Of a stretch of DNA of 64,000 nt, positions 24,191 through 35,870 are shown piece by piece. The DNA lies in contig OY744461.1 of NCBI GenBank assembly GCA_963556145.1, forward strand, positions 8,566,891 through 8,630,890. The letters run 5' to 3'. The position numbers were made by a program, and so were the translations under genes. Source of the DNA: Hygrocybe punicea (Eukaryota > Basidiomycota > Agaricomycetes > Agaricales > Hygrophoraceae). Position 1 is the stretch's first letter. The number at the start of each line of letters is the position of its first letter. The notes below the pieces were generated by a model. That model did not search any database and was not told the DNA's origin. It saw nothing but the letters and a program-made list of their open reading frames with translations.

Positions 24191-27100
24191 TTGAAACGTC
24201 AACGGAGTCCCTCTATGGAGAGGATATGTGCTTTGTGCGAGGTTTGGCTTTGTACCTGTGCGAGAAAGGACGGGCTTCGGAGTTTGTATGTGGTCCGAGT
24301 CTGTGTCGATCCCCTCGAAGTCACCACAATCGTTCACATCATGTCTCAGTCAACAGCGGACAAATTACGAGCCATTAGGGAAAAGCGGAATGCGAGTAGG
24401 TGACATATCTAATTTGCGGCACTTTGAATCCTAGAACCACACATTGTTATAGACGCCAAGAATAAAGACGCACCGACATTGTCTACTCCTGCAAAGATAC
24501 GTGCATCCCGCGACAAAAGAGATGCAAAACTACTTGGAGACTTGGCCCCTGCAGAATCTTCGCAGAACGATCGTATTCCATCAGTAACTCCCTCGCTTGA
24601 GGATCCATTAACCGACAATATACAGGCATCAAAAATCTCTAATCCAGTCCAAGGAACTGACCCAGGGCCCAATCTCGGTTTATCGCCAAAGCCATACGAT
24701 TGTTGTGAGTATTTATTTATTTATGTCGTTCGAGCTGTGCTTTATATATTCGCCCAGCTAGATATTTTAATCAAGACCTCTCAGCGATACAGCCGTCCTG
24801 CCTGCTACCAGCGTTCGAATCATTACTGCAAAATCTTTTCAAGGGAGCGTCACATTCTGGAACCGGAGTGTCACTCACTGTGGCCAAAGCCACGGAACGT
24901 GCATCACTTTCGCGAGCGCGGGGACACGCTGGCCTTACAAAGCGGGATGAAGCTCTAATTCGAAACATGTCCACCGATATTCGTACCATTTACCGAATCT
25001 TCGATCTTGAACCCGATTTCACTGTATTCGCAGCATGTACTCGGGCAAAATGTTGTGCAACATATGCACCGACTCTCGACAAATTTTCTGGAGTCACTCA
25101 ATATCCCCTGCATTGCACGCGTGAAAAATTTGGACGCACCTGTGGCTCTCCCTTCACCAAGCAACGTGTTGATAATGGACGCAGTGTTCCCAGTCCTCTT
25201 CGGCCATTCTTGTACCATCACCTTAACGATCACATTGCATCGATGCTCTCACAACACGGGGTTGAGGAAGCTATTCAGCAGCACCGACGCAGTGGCGTGC
25301 TGGAGCAAGAGCTCTTGGACATCATTGGTTCACCAGCTCTCACACAGCTCCGGGATTCAAGTGGTCTACCTTTTCTTCGCGCTTGTGGGACAGAACTGAG
25401 GCTTGTATGGTCACTTTGCGTGGACTGGTTCAATCCGTACCAAAACAAGATAGCCAGGAAAAAGGTCTCCACGGGTGTGATATCCATGATTTGTCTTAGT
25501 CTACCCCCTGAATTACGGCTTTTAGAGGAAAATATTTACATTGCGGGGGTTATTCCAGGACCACAGGAACCATCTGTTGATGCCGTAAATGAATTCATCA
25601 ACCCTCTTGTAGATGACCTGCAGGTTGCTTACGATCCTGGCGTTCACTTGTCACAAACCCATGATTTTCCTGCTGGACGAGACACTCGCACCGCTGTTGT
25701 ATCTCTAATTGCTGATACTATGGCTTCGAAGAAAGTGTCTGGTCACTGTGGTCATCGTGGAAAATATTTCTGCTCACGTTGCCGCCTGCCTCTCCACGAG
25801 ATCGATAATCTTGACATGACAACTTGGCCACGAGGCCTTACACGAGAAGAATATGAGGAGCTTGCTAATAATTGGCTCAATGCATCATCAATAACAAAAC
25901 AAAACAAATTGGTGACGAACCATGGTATTCGTTGGTCGAGTCTACTCCGGTTACCGTACTTTCAACCATCACGGTTTATAATCACTGAAGGAATGCATGT
26001 TGTTCTGCTAAACAACATCCCTCGCCATTGTCGTGATTTGCTGGGATTAAATTTTGATGATCTTCCAGATGGTGAAGATGAAATCCACCCCCATGTCATG
26101 GAACGCGCTCGAAAGATTCTTAGTCGGAAGCCAAAATCATTAAAATCCCTTTCAATGAATGTGCTTAATGCTTTGTGCCTTGAGCAAAACATAACCATCC
26201 CTCGCCCAACTAAAGGCTGCAGACGGAAGCGTGAATATATCTCCACATTATTGGTAAGTGGTACTAAACTACATGAGATGTGTACTTATCCGATATTAGG
26301 GTGATATTAACCCAGAGCAAGCACTGGCAGTCGATCATGACCGCGACCTTGACATTGCCCACCTATTCGATGACACTGTCAGCGGTGCTGATAATTCCGT
26401 TACTACTTCTAAGGATGCCGCAAGTCCTACATCCTGCTGTCCTGCTGCAACTTCGTTGCCAGCACCTTTCATTACCAAACAAGTGCTCGAAGAGATCAGA
26501 AAAACAATTGAGACTACCATACGGCCTTCGTGGCAAGCTACGCCTCCTACAAATTTCGGATGTGTTCAACACGGGAAATTGAAAGCGGACCAATGGAGAA
26601 CAACACTCGAATTTGATATTCCTGTGACACTCGTGAAGGCTTTATCCAGTAAGAAAAGCACCGGCAACATTGATTATGACAAACGTGCACGACGCATTGT
26701 AGACCACACTTTAGACTTGGCAATGGCCATGGCATGGGGACTGTCGAGGCGCACCTCGAAACACCATGCGGAGCGATATACATTTTATATGAAACGTTAT
26801 CTTCACGGCATCCTAGAGCTTTACCCCGAATACAAGCTTAAACCTAACCATCACTATTCCCTACACATTGGTGATATTCTTATAGACTTTGGGCCGCAGC
26901 ATGGCACATGGTCCTTTCCTCTCGAGCGCCTCATTGGACTGTTGCAAAGATTGAATACCAATTTTAAAATTGGTAAGAACCGGAATGCAAACCTGGTTTC
27001 AATTCACTGACCATCTTATTCAGGTGAAATGGAGGCAACGGTCATGACTACTTTTTGGAGAAGGTCGAGATTGTTGCATTTCTTGTCAACTCGCCGTTGT

Positions 27101-27709
27101 CCATCATTCCTCCTGGAAGCATGGGCATTAGTTCGGGACCGCCTGCACCGTGATAATTTGGATTCATCAGTATCATTTAAATTTAAATCTCCTCAGACAG
27201 AGGTCAAGACCGATGCTTCAAATCTCCATGTTTTGGATGCTGACATTAATCGAGCTTTTACTGCAGCCCTATGGGGGAATGTTGCTGAAGCACTTGTTAC
27301 TCCACGCGAAGTGTTTCTGCTCCATCAATATGGCCAGGATGGCGTCGTGTATTCTACATCCCGCCAGCACAGCCTTGTGTACTTCAATTCTAGCAGCTGC
27401 GATAGATCCGAGTTGAAACCGGCTCAAATACGCACCATCTTTGCTCACAAACGCCGAAACAACAAACGCGAAGTAATTCAGGAAGTTTTTTTCGCTGTCC
27501 ACGAATACGTACCATTCGACAAGAACCCTTTCGCTCTCTACCCAGACTTTCGAGCCGCGATTTTTCACCGTGAACCACATCATGAAGTTCAAGTTATTCA
27601 CGCTACCCGGATTCGTTGTCACGCTAATCAGCTACGATGGGATGAGGATCTGGTCGTAATGCATCCAATTGACAGGGTAATATTGCCTTGCCTTGCAATG
27701 CTTCCTTGA
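24191..27709 (+). CDS. CACTA transposase, TNP2 / Transposase_21 type
   Basis: Exons 24191-24395, 24435-24704, 24758-26253, 26300-26972 and 27024-27709 join in frame, giving about 1,100 residues; introns are 39-53 nt. The start is uncertain (24191 or an internal ATG near 24341). Family hallmarks: VDWFNPYQNKIARKK followed by ICLSLPPELRLLEENIYIAG and IPGPQEPS; a Cys/His cluster GHCGHRGKYFCSRC; LLRLPYFQPSRF followed by EGMH, where related proteins usually have DPMH; and IGEMEATVMTTF near the C-terminal third. It would cut and paste the element by binding its ends in the nucleus. No stop or frameshift is visible. A GTAATA after MHPIDR could be a further donor, making the end provisional. Confidence 0.85.
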
Positions 27710-27964
27710 TAATTGACCATGTATTATAGAACTACTAGATCCTCCGTTGAGGTTGTGCTGATTCAATTTCCTTGTCCTTACCCACGCTCCATAACATCTC
27801 AAATGACAGGGGAATGACAGGGGGTTGATGACTAGTACTGGCAGTAGTTTACATTAGGGTATCATATTCGCAATGTGCCAATTTTGGGGAGGGGAGATAT
27901 TATTATAGACAAGCACAGTTGACGGTGGTGAATGACAACAACAAACTCGAGACCACACACAAAA

Positions 27965-29092
27965 TTAAGCATCGTTTAACAGGGGTGTATGCATACCGGA
28001 AGACAAAATAGCCCTGGAAATCTGGTATCTGTCAAGTGTTTTAGCACAATCGAACGAAAAGTCTGATCCACAAACGTTGGGCAACATCGTCGCGTCTTTC
28101 GCGTTGAGCGATATCTGCGCCAGTTCAGGGGAATATACATTCATTGGCAGTTCAGGCTTCGGAGCTTCGGTGAAGCTTTTCAACGTGCCACTAGGCATCC
28201 AGTTGCTGTACTGCCAGTCAATATAATAGATATCAGATATCCAATCCTCCCGTAGGAACGCTGACATAGTCGGAGACATCATACATTTGAGACGTGATTA
28301 TCAATCCAGACTTCCGAATTCGACGAGTCGCTTTACTAGCACTAAATAAAGCTTCCGTTTCAGCTTCATCGGGGGAGATCTAATAATGAAAAGATAGCGT
28401 GAACTTCCTCCCATAGTTGACGAAGACTTCGGTCATCTCGTTAGCCGATAAATGCCCTGCTTCTTTCATTTTTCGCATGGAAGTATTCAACATAGTCTGA
28501 TGACGGGAAAGTTTGGATTGGATTGCAGTGGCTGCGAAATCTTTGTCGGGTAATGAAGTCACTAGTTGATAATGGCAATCTTTCACCTTCTTGGTAAATT
28601 CTGTTGCGAGCGTCTGGATAACCTTCTGGTTTCAAGGATGTCCCATAGGGTCTCTCCAACTAATCGGCATATTGTCCGTTGTTGGCCCAGGATGAAGCCT
28701 CTGAATATACGCACTCAGGGTCGCAGGATCCACCGCAGGGGGCATACTCGGAAGAGGTTTATTGGGTTCGAGAGATTTCGTCCAACCATTTTTCTTGTTC
28801 TTGATAGATGCAGGCACTGGAATGAGACCCTTTTCTTGCAGAAATCGACGAACGTGCTTCTAATAGTATGTGTTAGAGAATATTTGCCATCAAAACGTCG
28901 TTCAAGAACAACGTACGTGTGCCGTGTTTCCTTCCCGCGTCTTTTTAGATGAGGCCTCTGACGTTTCTTGGATCCGTGGGTTCGCCATCCGATTCACCGA
29001 TGCTGGCATCATTAGCATCCCTGATGAGAATGAAAAGATGCTTTAGTTTTAGGGAAGTTGAAGTATAAGTGTCCATTGTTACTTAGCCTGCG
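27965..29092 (-). pseudogene. CACTA accessory gene, inner left copy
   Basis: Minus-strand relative of the copy at 36937-38399: PASIKNKKNGWTKSLEPN, PAVDPATLSAYIQRLHPG, SLPDKDFAATAIQSKLS and a C-terminal PKPELPMNVYSPELAQ are readable. About 165 bases present in the other copy are missing after EVFV, and a frame break follows. The sequence is visibly more diverged from its partner than the outer arms are from each other. Confidence 0.65.
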
Positions 29093-29451
29093 CTTTCGAG
29101 CAACCAGCCTTTTGTTGCTAGATTTCCAGCCCAGACATGCCAGACCCTGACAAAACCATCGTCACCTTGGTGGTGTGATCAAATGATACGCCAATGCCAA
29201 GAGAGGTATCACGACGTACCGCCACTCAGAAGTAAAGCTCCATCTGGCGATAAGCAAACTGCATTAATAGGTTTCTGTCCAGCGGGAGACAGTTGCTTCA
29301 AGCAGAAAGTGAGATTCTTCGGTTTCATGGAAGCTGGAGCCCAAGTTACTGTGTATCCGAGTCCTTTCTCAGGCTCCTCATCCACGTGAGATCTCGATTC
29401 TCCGCTGACGGAATACATGTAGTATAAGGTAGTATAGGACTTCTGGTCCAC
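29093..29451 (-). pseudogene. WD40 gene fragment
   Basis: Two exons, 29451-29221 side and 29165-29093, joined by a 55 nt intron: KPINAVCLSPDGALLLSGGD then DGFVRVWHVWAGNLATKG and a stop. The SPDGxxLLSG...VRVW pattern is a WD40 blade. Only its last codons (TKGWLLESAG) are shared with the right inner copy, at about 36895-36930, which marks the inner limit of the inverted structure. Confidence 0.6.
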
Positions 29452-29889
29452 AGGTGTTTTTTATTTTTTAATATCACTTTCGCATCTACTCTCGACCCGC
29501 TACGAGTTTCAGTTGTGCGGCCAAATCAAACATTCATTCGGGTAATAATGATAAAAAGCAGTCAAAAACCGAAAATCAACTTCGGTTAAGTTCTGGAAAG
29601 CCAATCCGATTCAATCACAAGGTTCAGGACAGTCGCTCTGTGGCATTTTTAGTAAACAATGTCCCAAAAATACCCCCCGAACAAATGGCAAGTGATATAG
29701 GCAGCAGATGCAATGAGATACTGCTACTTCCTTGTGAACATCTCGATTCGGCTCGCTCCCGTAGACGTGGGTGCTCTTTCGAGATCATATCCTGAGTCAA
29801 GTTGGCCTCTAACCGCCGTCCCCATTCGTGAAGAGTGTGTGAATAATCTGAAAACAGTGGAGTTCAGCACGTGGGAACAAAAGCTTGGG

Positions 29890-31185
29890 AGAAATGTACA
29901 CACGTGCAGAGTGGTTCTCGACGCCCTCGAGAGTGAATCTACCCTGCGAAGACGTGTGCGCGGCGGTGATTAGCGCTGTTGCGCTGGGCAGGCATGAATT
30001 TGGCCACATGTAACGGTGCATAAAATCTTCACGCTAAAGTTACATTTAGGATCAGAGAAAATTGGAGAGGAGAGGGAGCAGTCGCACTGGTAACTAGTAT
30101 ATCGAGATTCAGGGAAAGTAGAAGATGACGACATCCATAGCATCTCCTGACTTAAGAGCCCAGTTAACCTGTTTGAAGTACCGAGTATAGAACTTGGAGC
30201 CAACGTGCTAGCAGGTTATGAAATGAGCTGAGGGAAGATGTAGGGGAAAGCAGGAGGAAACTTACTTCCAGCATTTCAATACTGATAAACGTGTCGAAGG
30301 CCTTTTCGAACTCTGCAGGGAGATCCCGATAATCGAGAAGGTGAATATGAACTCGACCTTCAAGACCTGCCTCCTTGCCTCTCCTCCGCTAAAGCCTTTT
30401 GCTCCATGGAAAGAGTCAGTGTATCAACTTCACAACCGAATGACCGCGCAGCCTAAGAAAGAAATCACAGTAAGATTTTCAGGTATTAGAAAGAGAGAAA
30501 TCTTTCACCTCGATGGCGAGGCCGCCCCATCCACTCTAGAATTCGGTGACCGGGTTTGACCCGAGCTTTTCATAGGATGTGGTAAAATTTTCGCCGCTGT
30601 GCCGCCTCCAGGTCACCAGGACTCGGACCACACTCGAGGTCTCCACGGATGCCGCCCTCTGCGCAATCCCAAAAAGCGCACGAGTACATCATCTCTTTGC
30701 TTAGAAAGGCCTTGCAGACTGGTAGTTGGAATCAGTAAAATAACTGAAGAGACATGACTTATTGTCGATAAGCCCTCCATTCCAGACTGGTTATCAAGCC
30801 ACAACTGTGATGGTACGATTATTGTTTTGATTAAGCCATACAACGGAATGAAGAAGCCTACATGCATGGCGCCCTTCAGGTCCTCGACTTGGACATCGCC
30901 AACCATATACGCTTCACTGACTAAAAAATGCACATTAAAAAAATTCACGTTTGGCCAATGAAGGAGGTGGTTACAGCCAAAGTCTCTAGATAGGAGAACC
31001 CGAGTCCAAAAATTGTTGTTAACGACATCGAGATGTACGTCATTGCAGCTACTGTGTGAACGACCGTAACGATATGTCCCTTCAGAGTCTCGAATTGTAA
31101 GTTGACCTCTGGTGATCAGTGCTTGAGCAAGAACGGAAATTATGGGCTTGCGGGTTACGAAGTGTCAGTATAGATGTTCAGGCCT
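29890..31185 (-). pseudogene. cyclopropane-fatty-acyl-phospholipid-synthase-like methyltransferase, captured and broken
   Basis: Minus strand, in family order: ALITRGQLTIRDSEGTYRYG, NNNFWTRVLLSRDFG, SEAYMVGDVQVEDLKGAM, an intron, LWLDNQSGM, SKEMMYSCAFWDCAEGG, SPGDLEAAQRRKFYHIL, a stop TGA, KPGHRILE, GWGGLAIE, then DTLTLSMEQKALAEER, LLDYRDLPAEFEKAFD, SIEMLE, WALKSGDA, FPESRYTSYQ and a final MWPNSCLPSATALITAA. These are the segments of SAM-dependent CFA synthases, which methylate unsaturated acyl chains of phospholipids. Breaks: the TGA, a frameshift inside the SAM-binding motif (the bases between RILE and GWGG are lost), and another before FPESRYTS. Introns are retained. It cannot make enzyme. 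Confidence 0.8.
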
Positions 31186-33221
31186 AACAAGTAAGTAATG
31201 TTGAATGACAGACCGAAGGAAGTGAACCGTGAACGAAAATTGGGGATTGCAAGGGAGAACAACGAAGTAACGGTTGGCAAATTTGCAGGAGGGGAGAAGT
31301 GTGAGGTTGCTGAAGCCGGCATGACGAATCAAGGAGGGATGAATAGCAGAGGTATTGAAAACCAGAATCGACAGGCATGTTGGGTGGTTGGAGACGGAAA
31401 ATCAAGGCCTTTATTAATAAGCCATTTCACGCAGAGCGGTAGGTCCACATGGATTGAAGCACAAGCTACTCCAGGGTGGAAAGTTATGCTCGGAGATCAG
31501 CAACTGGCCATCATAAATCTTCACGATGGCACCAGCAGGGATTCGCGATTGCAAAATGAAACGCTGGCAAGGTGTCGACTTTCAGGGTCGTTCTGGTCAG
31601 TGTCGACCGATCGAGGCGAACGGGTGGATGCTTAAAGACTTGACAAGTCACATTTCGATGATCATGCTGGGTTATCAAGATCTTCTAGCGAGTCCGATGC
31701 GGTAATATCGAAGCCAATCCTACAAATGGAGGCACCTTGGCCGGAAAGGTTAGGAAGTCATGATCACCGAGCACAGGCCTTGAGGCTTGAGGCCTTGGGC
31801 GGAAAACTGGCAGTAATGTCAGGTAAAAACGGAAATTCAAACAAAGTCGAACAAAGTCAGCTAAATGTTCACTAATGTCCATTGATAGTCACCGTTTCGA
31901 CCGCATCATTGTCTGTCGGACCGTAGTTGAATAATAGTCGAGTGGACTCCGTCTGGTCACTGTCTGAAAATTGGCACACGTGAGATATACCGTGGTCTGC
32001 TTTTTGGTTGAGTCTGGGAAGCTAGTCAAAACCTTCATTTCTGTTTTTGTTGGCATCTACTGCTTATTTAGCAAACATAACAGTCTTGTAGGCCGCCGAC
32101 TACCCTCAAGACCGTTCCCACTCAAGTCTCCCACTTTCCTTCACCGACCGCCGGCTTTGATATTAGTATCATCCAGCAATGAGTCACTTCTAATATGCTA
32201 CGCTTCTAATGTGCCCTGTATTCCAGTCGTCCACCCTTGAGGTTTGTGGATGCCACCTTCTGCTAAGGACCGTCACCATTCGACGCATCTTGGAGATCCT
32301 CTCTATCAAGTGAAATTAGACAAAAAGTGATGCTGGGAGCAGGAGCAATTCTAAACCGGCCGACGGCATGATCGTCTGCAGACAGGTGACTTTAAATCTC
32401 ACTCCCGGTTCTCAGTCTTATTCTTCAAGTTCCAGTCAGGTTACCATTCAGTCAGGCAGTTATATATAGTCTTTTCCAGATACCTTAAAATCCAACTTCT
32501 CCGACATTTAGATCATCCCAACTATCCCCGAAACCGTAGCAGATCACTGCCACAGTCATGCATGTTGTCGCACCCGCAGCTCCGCCAGTCCTGGGTAACT
32601 GTATACTTCTATGGACAATCTCAATTCACTCTCTCGCATGAGTAACCAAGGCCCGAGGCTGCACTATGAAATCCGATACTGAAATTTTGTTAAAAGGTGC
32701 ATTGCTTTCTTGCTTTTAAAATGCCTGCTCCAGCTTCTACAGTTGCTTTCATATGCAAGCAAGGACTGACTTTAATCTTAGTCTTCACCGTCTCACACAA
32801 TATTGCGTTCTTCGATGATATTCTAAGTATTTAGTGCATTGCCATTAGCGTAGATAATACAACCTCCTAAGAACGTGGAGACACCAAGCCTCCGTGATTT
32901 ATTTACATCACAGAGCCAAAAAGGGTTGGATATATAGTACTCAGGCTGCCGCCGCCGCCGCCGACCTGAGAAAGTGCTATAATATCTTCGTCCAGCGATT
33001 ATGCTTGAGGTTAATCGACTCAACACGTCACTTTTCACACTAGTTCGTCCACGATCAAAATCTCTGTACGGTATTTTTGATACCGGCTCGCGGAATTTTC
33101 TTCACGTGATGAAGCCACCTTTGTCCAGAACTAATACTTTAAACCTTTGACCGCAGTACACGGCGTGTTACTTACCTTTCACCACTACACTTCTCGGCAT
33201 ACGTTTTCAAGTTCACCTTAA
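31186..33221. other. cargo spacer, no gene recognised
   Basis: A 145-codon plus-strand frame at 31198-31635 has no recognised domain and overlaps what may be the upstream exon of the CFA-like gene. A possible isolated promoter with first exon lies at 32461-32596. GCC repeats occur near 32946. Confidence 0.4.
32461..32469 (+). promoter_or_regulatory. possible TATA box of an orphan first exon
   Basis: TATATATAG stands 89 bases before an ATG (32558) opening MHVVAPAAPPVLG and ending at a GTAACT donor. No downstream exon was found; perhaps a captured 5' gene end. Confidence 0.2.
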
Positions 33222-34116
33222 ATGTCTTCTCTACTTTGCCCATCTGTGCCAGGCATCGGATATCTCATCATACCACATCCGCACACAGCAACCTTCAAAT
33301 CTCTCGGGAAGCATCACACAGTCAGTTATCTACCGGAAACACATCTCCATGTCCAAGATCAGACTCTCGAAAAGATCACAATCTGTTTGTGGTTGGGGCC
33401 TGGTATTTTCATTTACGCTTGATCTCCTTGTCTCTAATTTGTCATTGTTTCGCTCTTTTGGCAAGATCCCGGGAGTGTGGAGGTCCAGGCCTTCCTCATT
33501 GACCCAGGTAGATTGAACGGCGTGCTCACTCTTGGCAAAGCGTATGCACATCCATTCTTATCTAATTTCTTTGCCGTTCGAATATTTCTTTACCAGGCTC
33601 AATGCGAAACAATCTTCGCAAGTTGTGGAACTTGCACGAACGGAACTAATGGCAACTGAACCACCAACTGCCATTGCTCATGATCTACTTCAAATCAACA
33701 AGAAACCATGTATACTGTTCATTGAATGGGGCGTAGGTCATGAACATGTCATACAAGAAGCCGAGAGTCTCTCTTTGCGCACGCAATCTCTGCAAAACGT
33801 CAATAGTCTTTTGCGATTCTTCGAATCATCGATAGTGCCAGGAGACGCAGCACATTCCCAGACTCTCTCAGGGTGGCACAAAGCGAAGTTCCAGGAGCTC
33901 AGGGAAGCGTCCTCTACGAATTACATCTTCGATCCTACCGCGCTCGTTGTCAATATCATCCGAGATTTGGTGGAGACACTGGACAGAGTCAATAAGCTGG
34001 CGGTGGCTCAAAAGAACGTTCTCATACCTCTCACCTTTGTTCGTTCCTGGGCAGCTTCCTTTGAAGATTGCATGACGAAGGACGAAATGACAACACTTAC
34101 CAAGCTTACATTATAA
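33222..34116 (+). CDS. unknown protein, three exons, cargo of the CACTA centre
   Basis: Exons 33222-33384, 33466-33541 and 33597-34116 join in frame over introns of 81 and 55 nt, giving about 250 residues and a stop at 34114-34116. No stop or frameshift is visible. Readable stretches include GSVEVQAFLIDPGRLNGV, SSQVVELARTELMATEPP, PCILFIEWGVGHEHVIQ and a helical C-terminus VVNIIRDLVETLDRVNK. It looks like a soluble, largely helical protein. I recognise no family. Clean splicing makes it the best-preserved cargo gene beside the LRR-like one; whether it is host-derived or element-specific cannot be told here. Confidence 0.6.
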
Positions 34117-34266
34117 TCCCAAGTATGCTACCGCACATGTAAACGTACACTTTGCTTATAAACTTGAACACACGTATCACTGAACCCAGATTTGCAAAGC
34201 TGGACCCGAATTCTCAGAGGCTCTTGAAAATATCGTAGGCCTCAACCCCAAGGCCATACACTAGAG

Positions 34267-34648
34267 TTGATACATTTTCAGCCTGTGCTCAAAGGGAGGA
34301 GTCCGAACATTCCTCCCTGTCCTTCTCTTCTTCACTATCTGGTGAGTCTATACTTTCTCCCCGATCACGGTGCTGACACGACGAGCGTCATTGCTATACA
34401 GAGCCCTTCCATCTCCCCCCCCGGCATGCAGCGCAATCCACCACCAGCCCTTCACACCAACAACAGTGCCAGTACCGGACTCACCACCAACGAGTGCTAT
34501 AAAGTATCCGCTTTGCGGAAGGCGAAGAGGACTAGATCCCGCTCGCCCTGCGTATCTAGAGGAAAAGGCATGGTTCTTGTGCGAGGAATATGACTGCCGG
34601 CGTGAGGAGAAGAATAGGCAGCATCCGAAGCAAGAAATAACTCATTAG
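34267..34648 (+). other. possible exon pair of an unknown gene
   Basis: GTGAGT at about 34341 and ACAG before 34402 could bound an intron; the following frame reads KYPLCGRRRGLDPARPAYLE and a Cys/Arg-rich end. Too little to assign; it may be a fragment. Confidence 0.25.
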
Positions 34649-34741
34649 GTTAATAGTCGTTGCAGCTTCAATTCATTGTCGCCAATCCCTTCTTATCACA
34701 GAACTCATTATCGTATACAGTCTGTATCCTACACCATAATG

Positions 34742-35870
34742 TCAACCAGCAAATTCCCTGATCCATTTCCCTGCCCGCCGTTCCCACCAGCTTTCCTGAA
34801 TATGGTTCTTGGCTGATGGGTACGAAATCGTAATTGAATGCAACAGGTATTTCCCAGTTCCAGTCCAAGCCCCAATCAGTAGATACTCCTGAATCTCACT
34901 GCCAGGCAGCTGGATGAGGTCCCCAAAAGTATTGAATTCAAATCGCTTAAGCTGCTTTAGTCCCCAGAGGCCGGCTGCCCATCGCTCAACTTCAGACCAA
35001 GGATGGGGCACACCGAGACTATTCTGCGGTAGATTACTTCAAAGTGCTTGCTTATTAACGGCACAAAAAGACTGACCGTATGCTTAGTACGCATTTCACT
35101 TAATCTCAAGGTAGAAACTTGAGGCGCAGCGACGGCTAATAAGTCCAAAATGTCCAGGTCATTTTGGGAGAAAGTGATATCTAGCAATGTGATGTTCGAT
35201 GTCGCCAGAAAAAATGATAGGAGTAATCGAGGCAAGGAATCCTGCGATTGTTGATACCTGGCGGTAACGAATGATACAGGGTTGTGACGGATGAGCAAAG
35301 CTACGCAATCCATGGGGCCATCTATCTCTGTCAAGGCTGCGGGTGGCGTAATAGGGCACAACTTGGATCCGCATTTTCCAAGCACGAAAGAGTTGATTAC
35401 TGGATGTCGCTGCAGGAAATTGGATAGACCTTTGTGGGGGAGCGTCTTTGTGTAGAACGATGTCAAATGGGAAAATTGTAATCCATCGAAGATATGAGAA
35501 CAGTTGAATGCTGAAATGGGTGGAAGATCAACTATTAACATATCAACCTGAGATACACGGGAAAGGAAAGGATGGATGGTAGAAACAGATGGGGTAATCT
35601 TAAGTCGGATTTCGAGGGACTTGATGCTGCGAGCAAAAGCTTTGTTGTGGGTTACAACCACAAGGTACCGATACAATTCCTTGGGAGTAGTGATGCAAAG
35701 CATTTCCTGCACGAACATGAGAATGAGAGTGGGTCATTATCTGCTTGACCTCATACGTACCCGGCGTTGCTCAAGAAAAGCAGCCTGCATCAAGTATATA
35801 CAACATGAATTTATTTATGAAGCATAAAGTAGAATCGACGCACCGTTCGTGCTCGAGTCTGCGTTGGCAT
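34742..35870 (-). CDS. leucine-rich, LRR/F-box-like fungal protein
   Basis: Minus-strand exons 35870-35844, 35784-35761, 35706-35077 and 35023-34742 join in frame (introns of 59, 54 and 53 nt) into about 320 residues. It begins MPTQTRART and contains irregular leucine-rich strands (VDMLIVDLPP, LQFSHLTSFYTKTLP, NITLLDITFSQNDLDILDLL) and ends ERRAGKWIREFAG. The layout resembles the large Agaricomycete F-box/LRR families, which supply substrate adaptors for ubiquitin ligases, but no F-box is visible at the N-terminus, so function is not claimed. No internal stop. It lies on the strand opposite to the 33222-34116 gene. Confidence 0.5.

Larger units (their letters stand above)
15714..24758 (+). 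repeat. left inverted arm of the CACTA element (9,045 bp)
   Basis: Every landmark x in 15714-20970 has its inverted partner at 65604 minus x, and every landmark in 20971-24758 at 63335 minus x. The offset change of 2,269 equals the right-arm LTR element plus its 4-base duplication, so the arms have no net length difference otherwise. Mirrored reading frames differ by only a few residues. Homology stops at the 3' splice site of transposase intron 2. Confidence 0.95.

Noticed and set aside
30613..30948. HAD-type phosphatase motif (VGDVQVEDLKGA)
   Set aside because: The neighbouring exons place this stretch in the N-terminal part of a CFA-synthase-like gene, where SEAYMVGDVxVxDLKG is the family's own motif.
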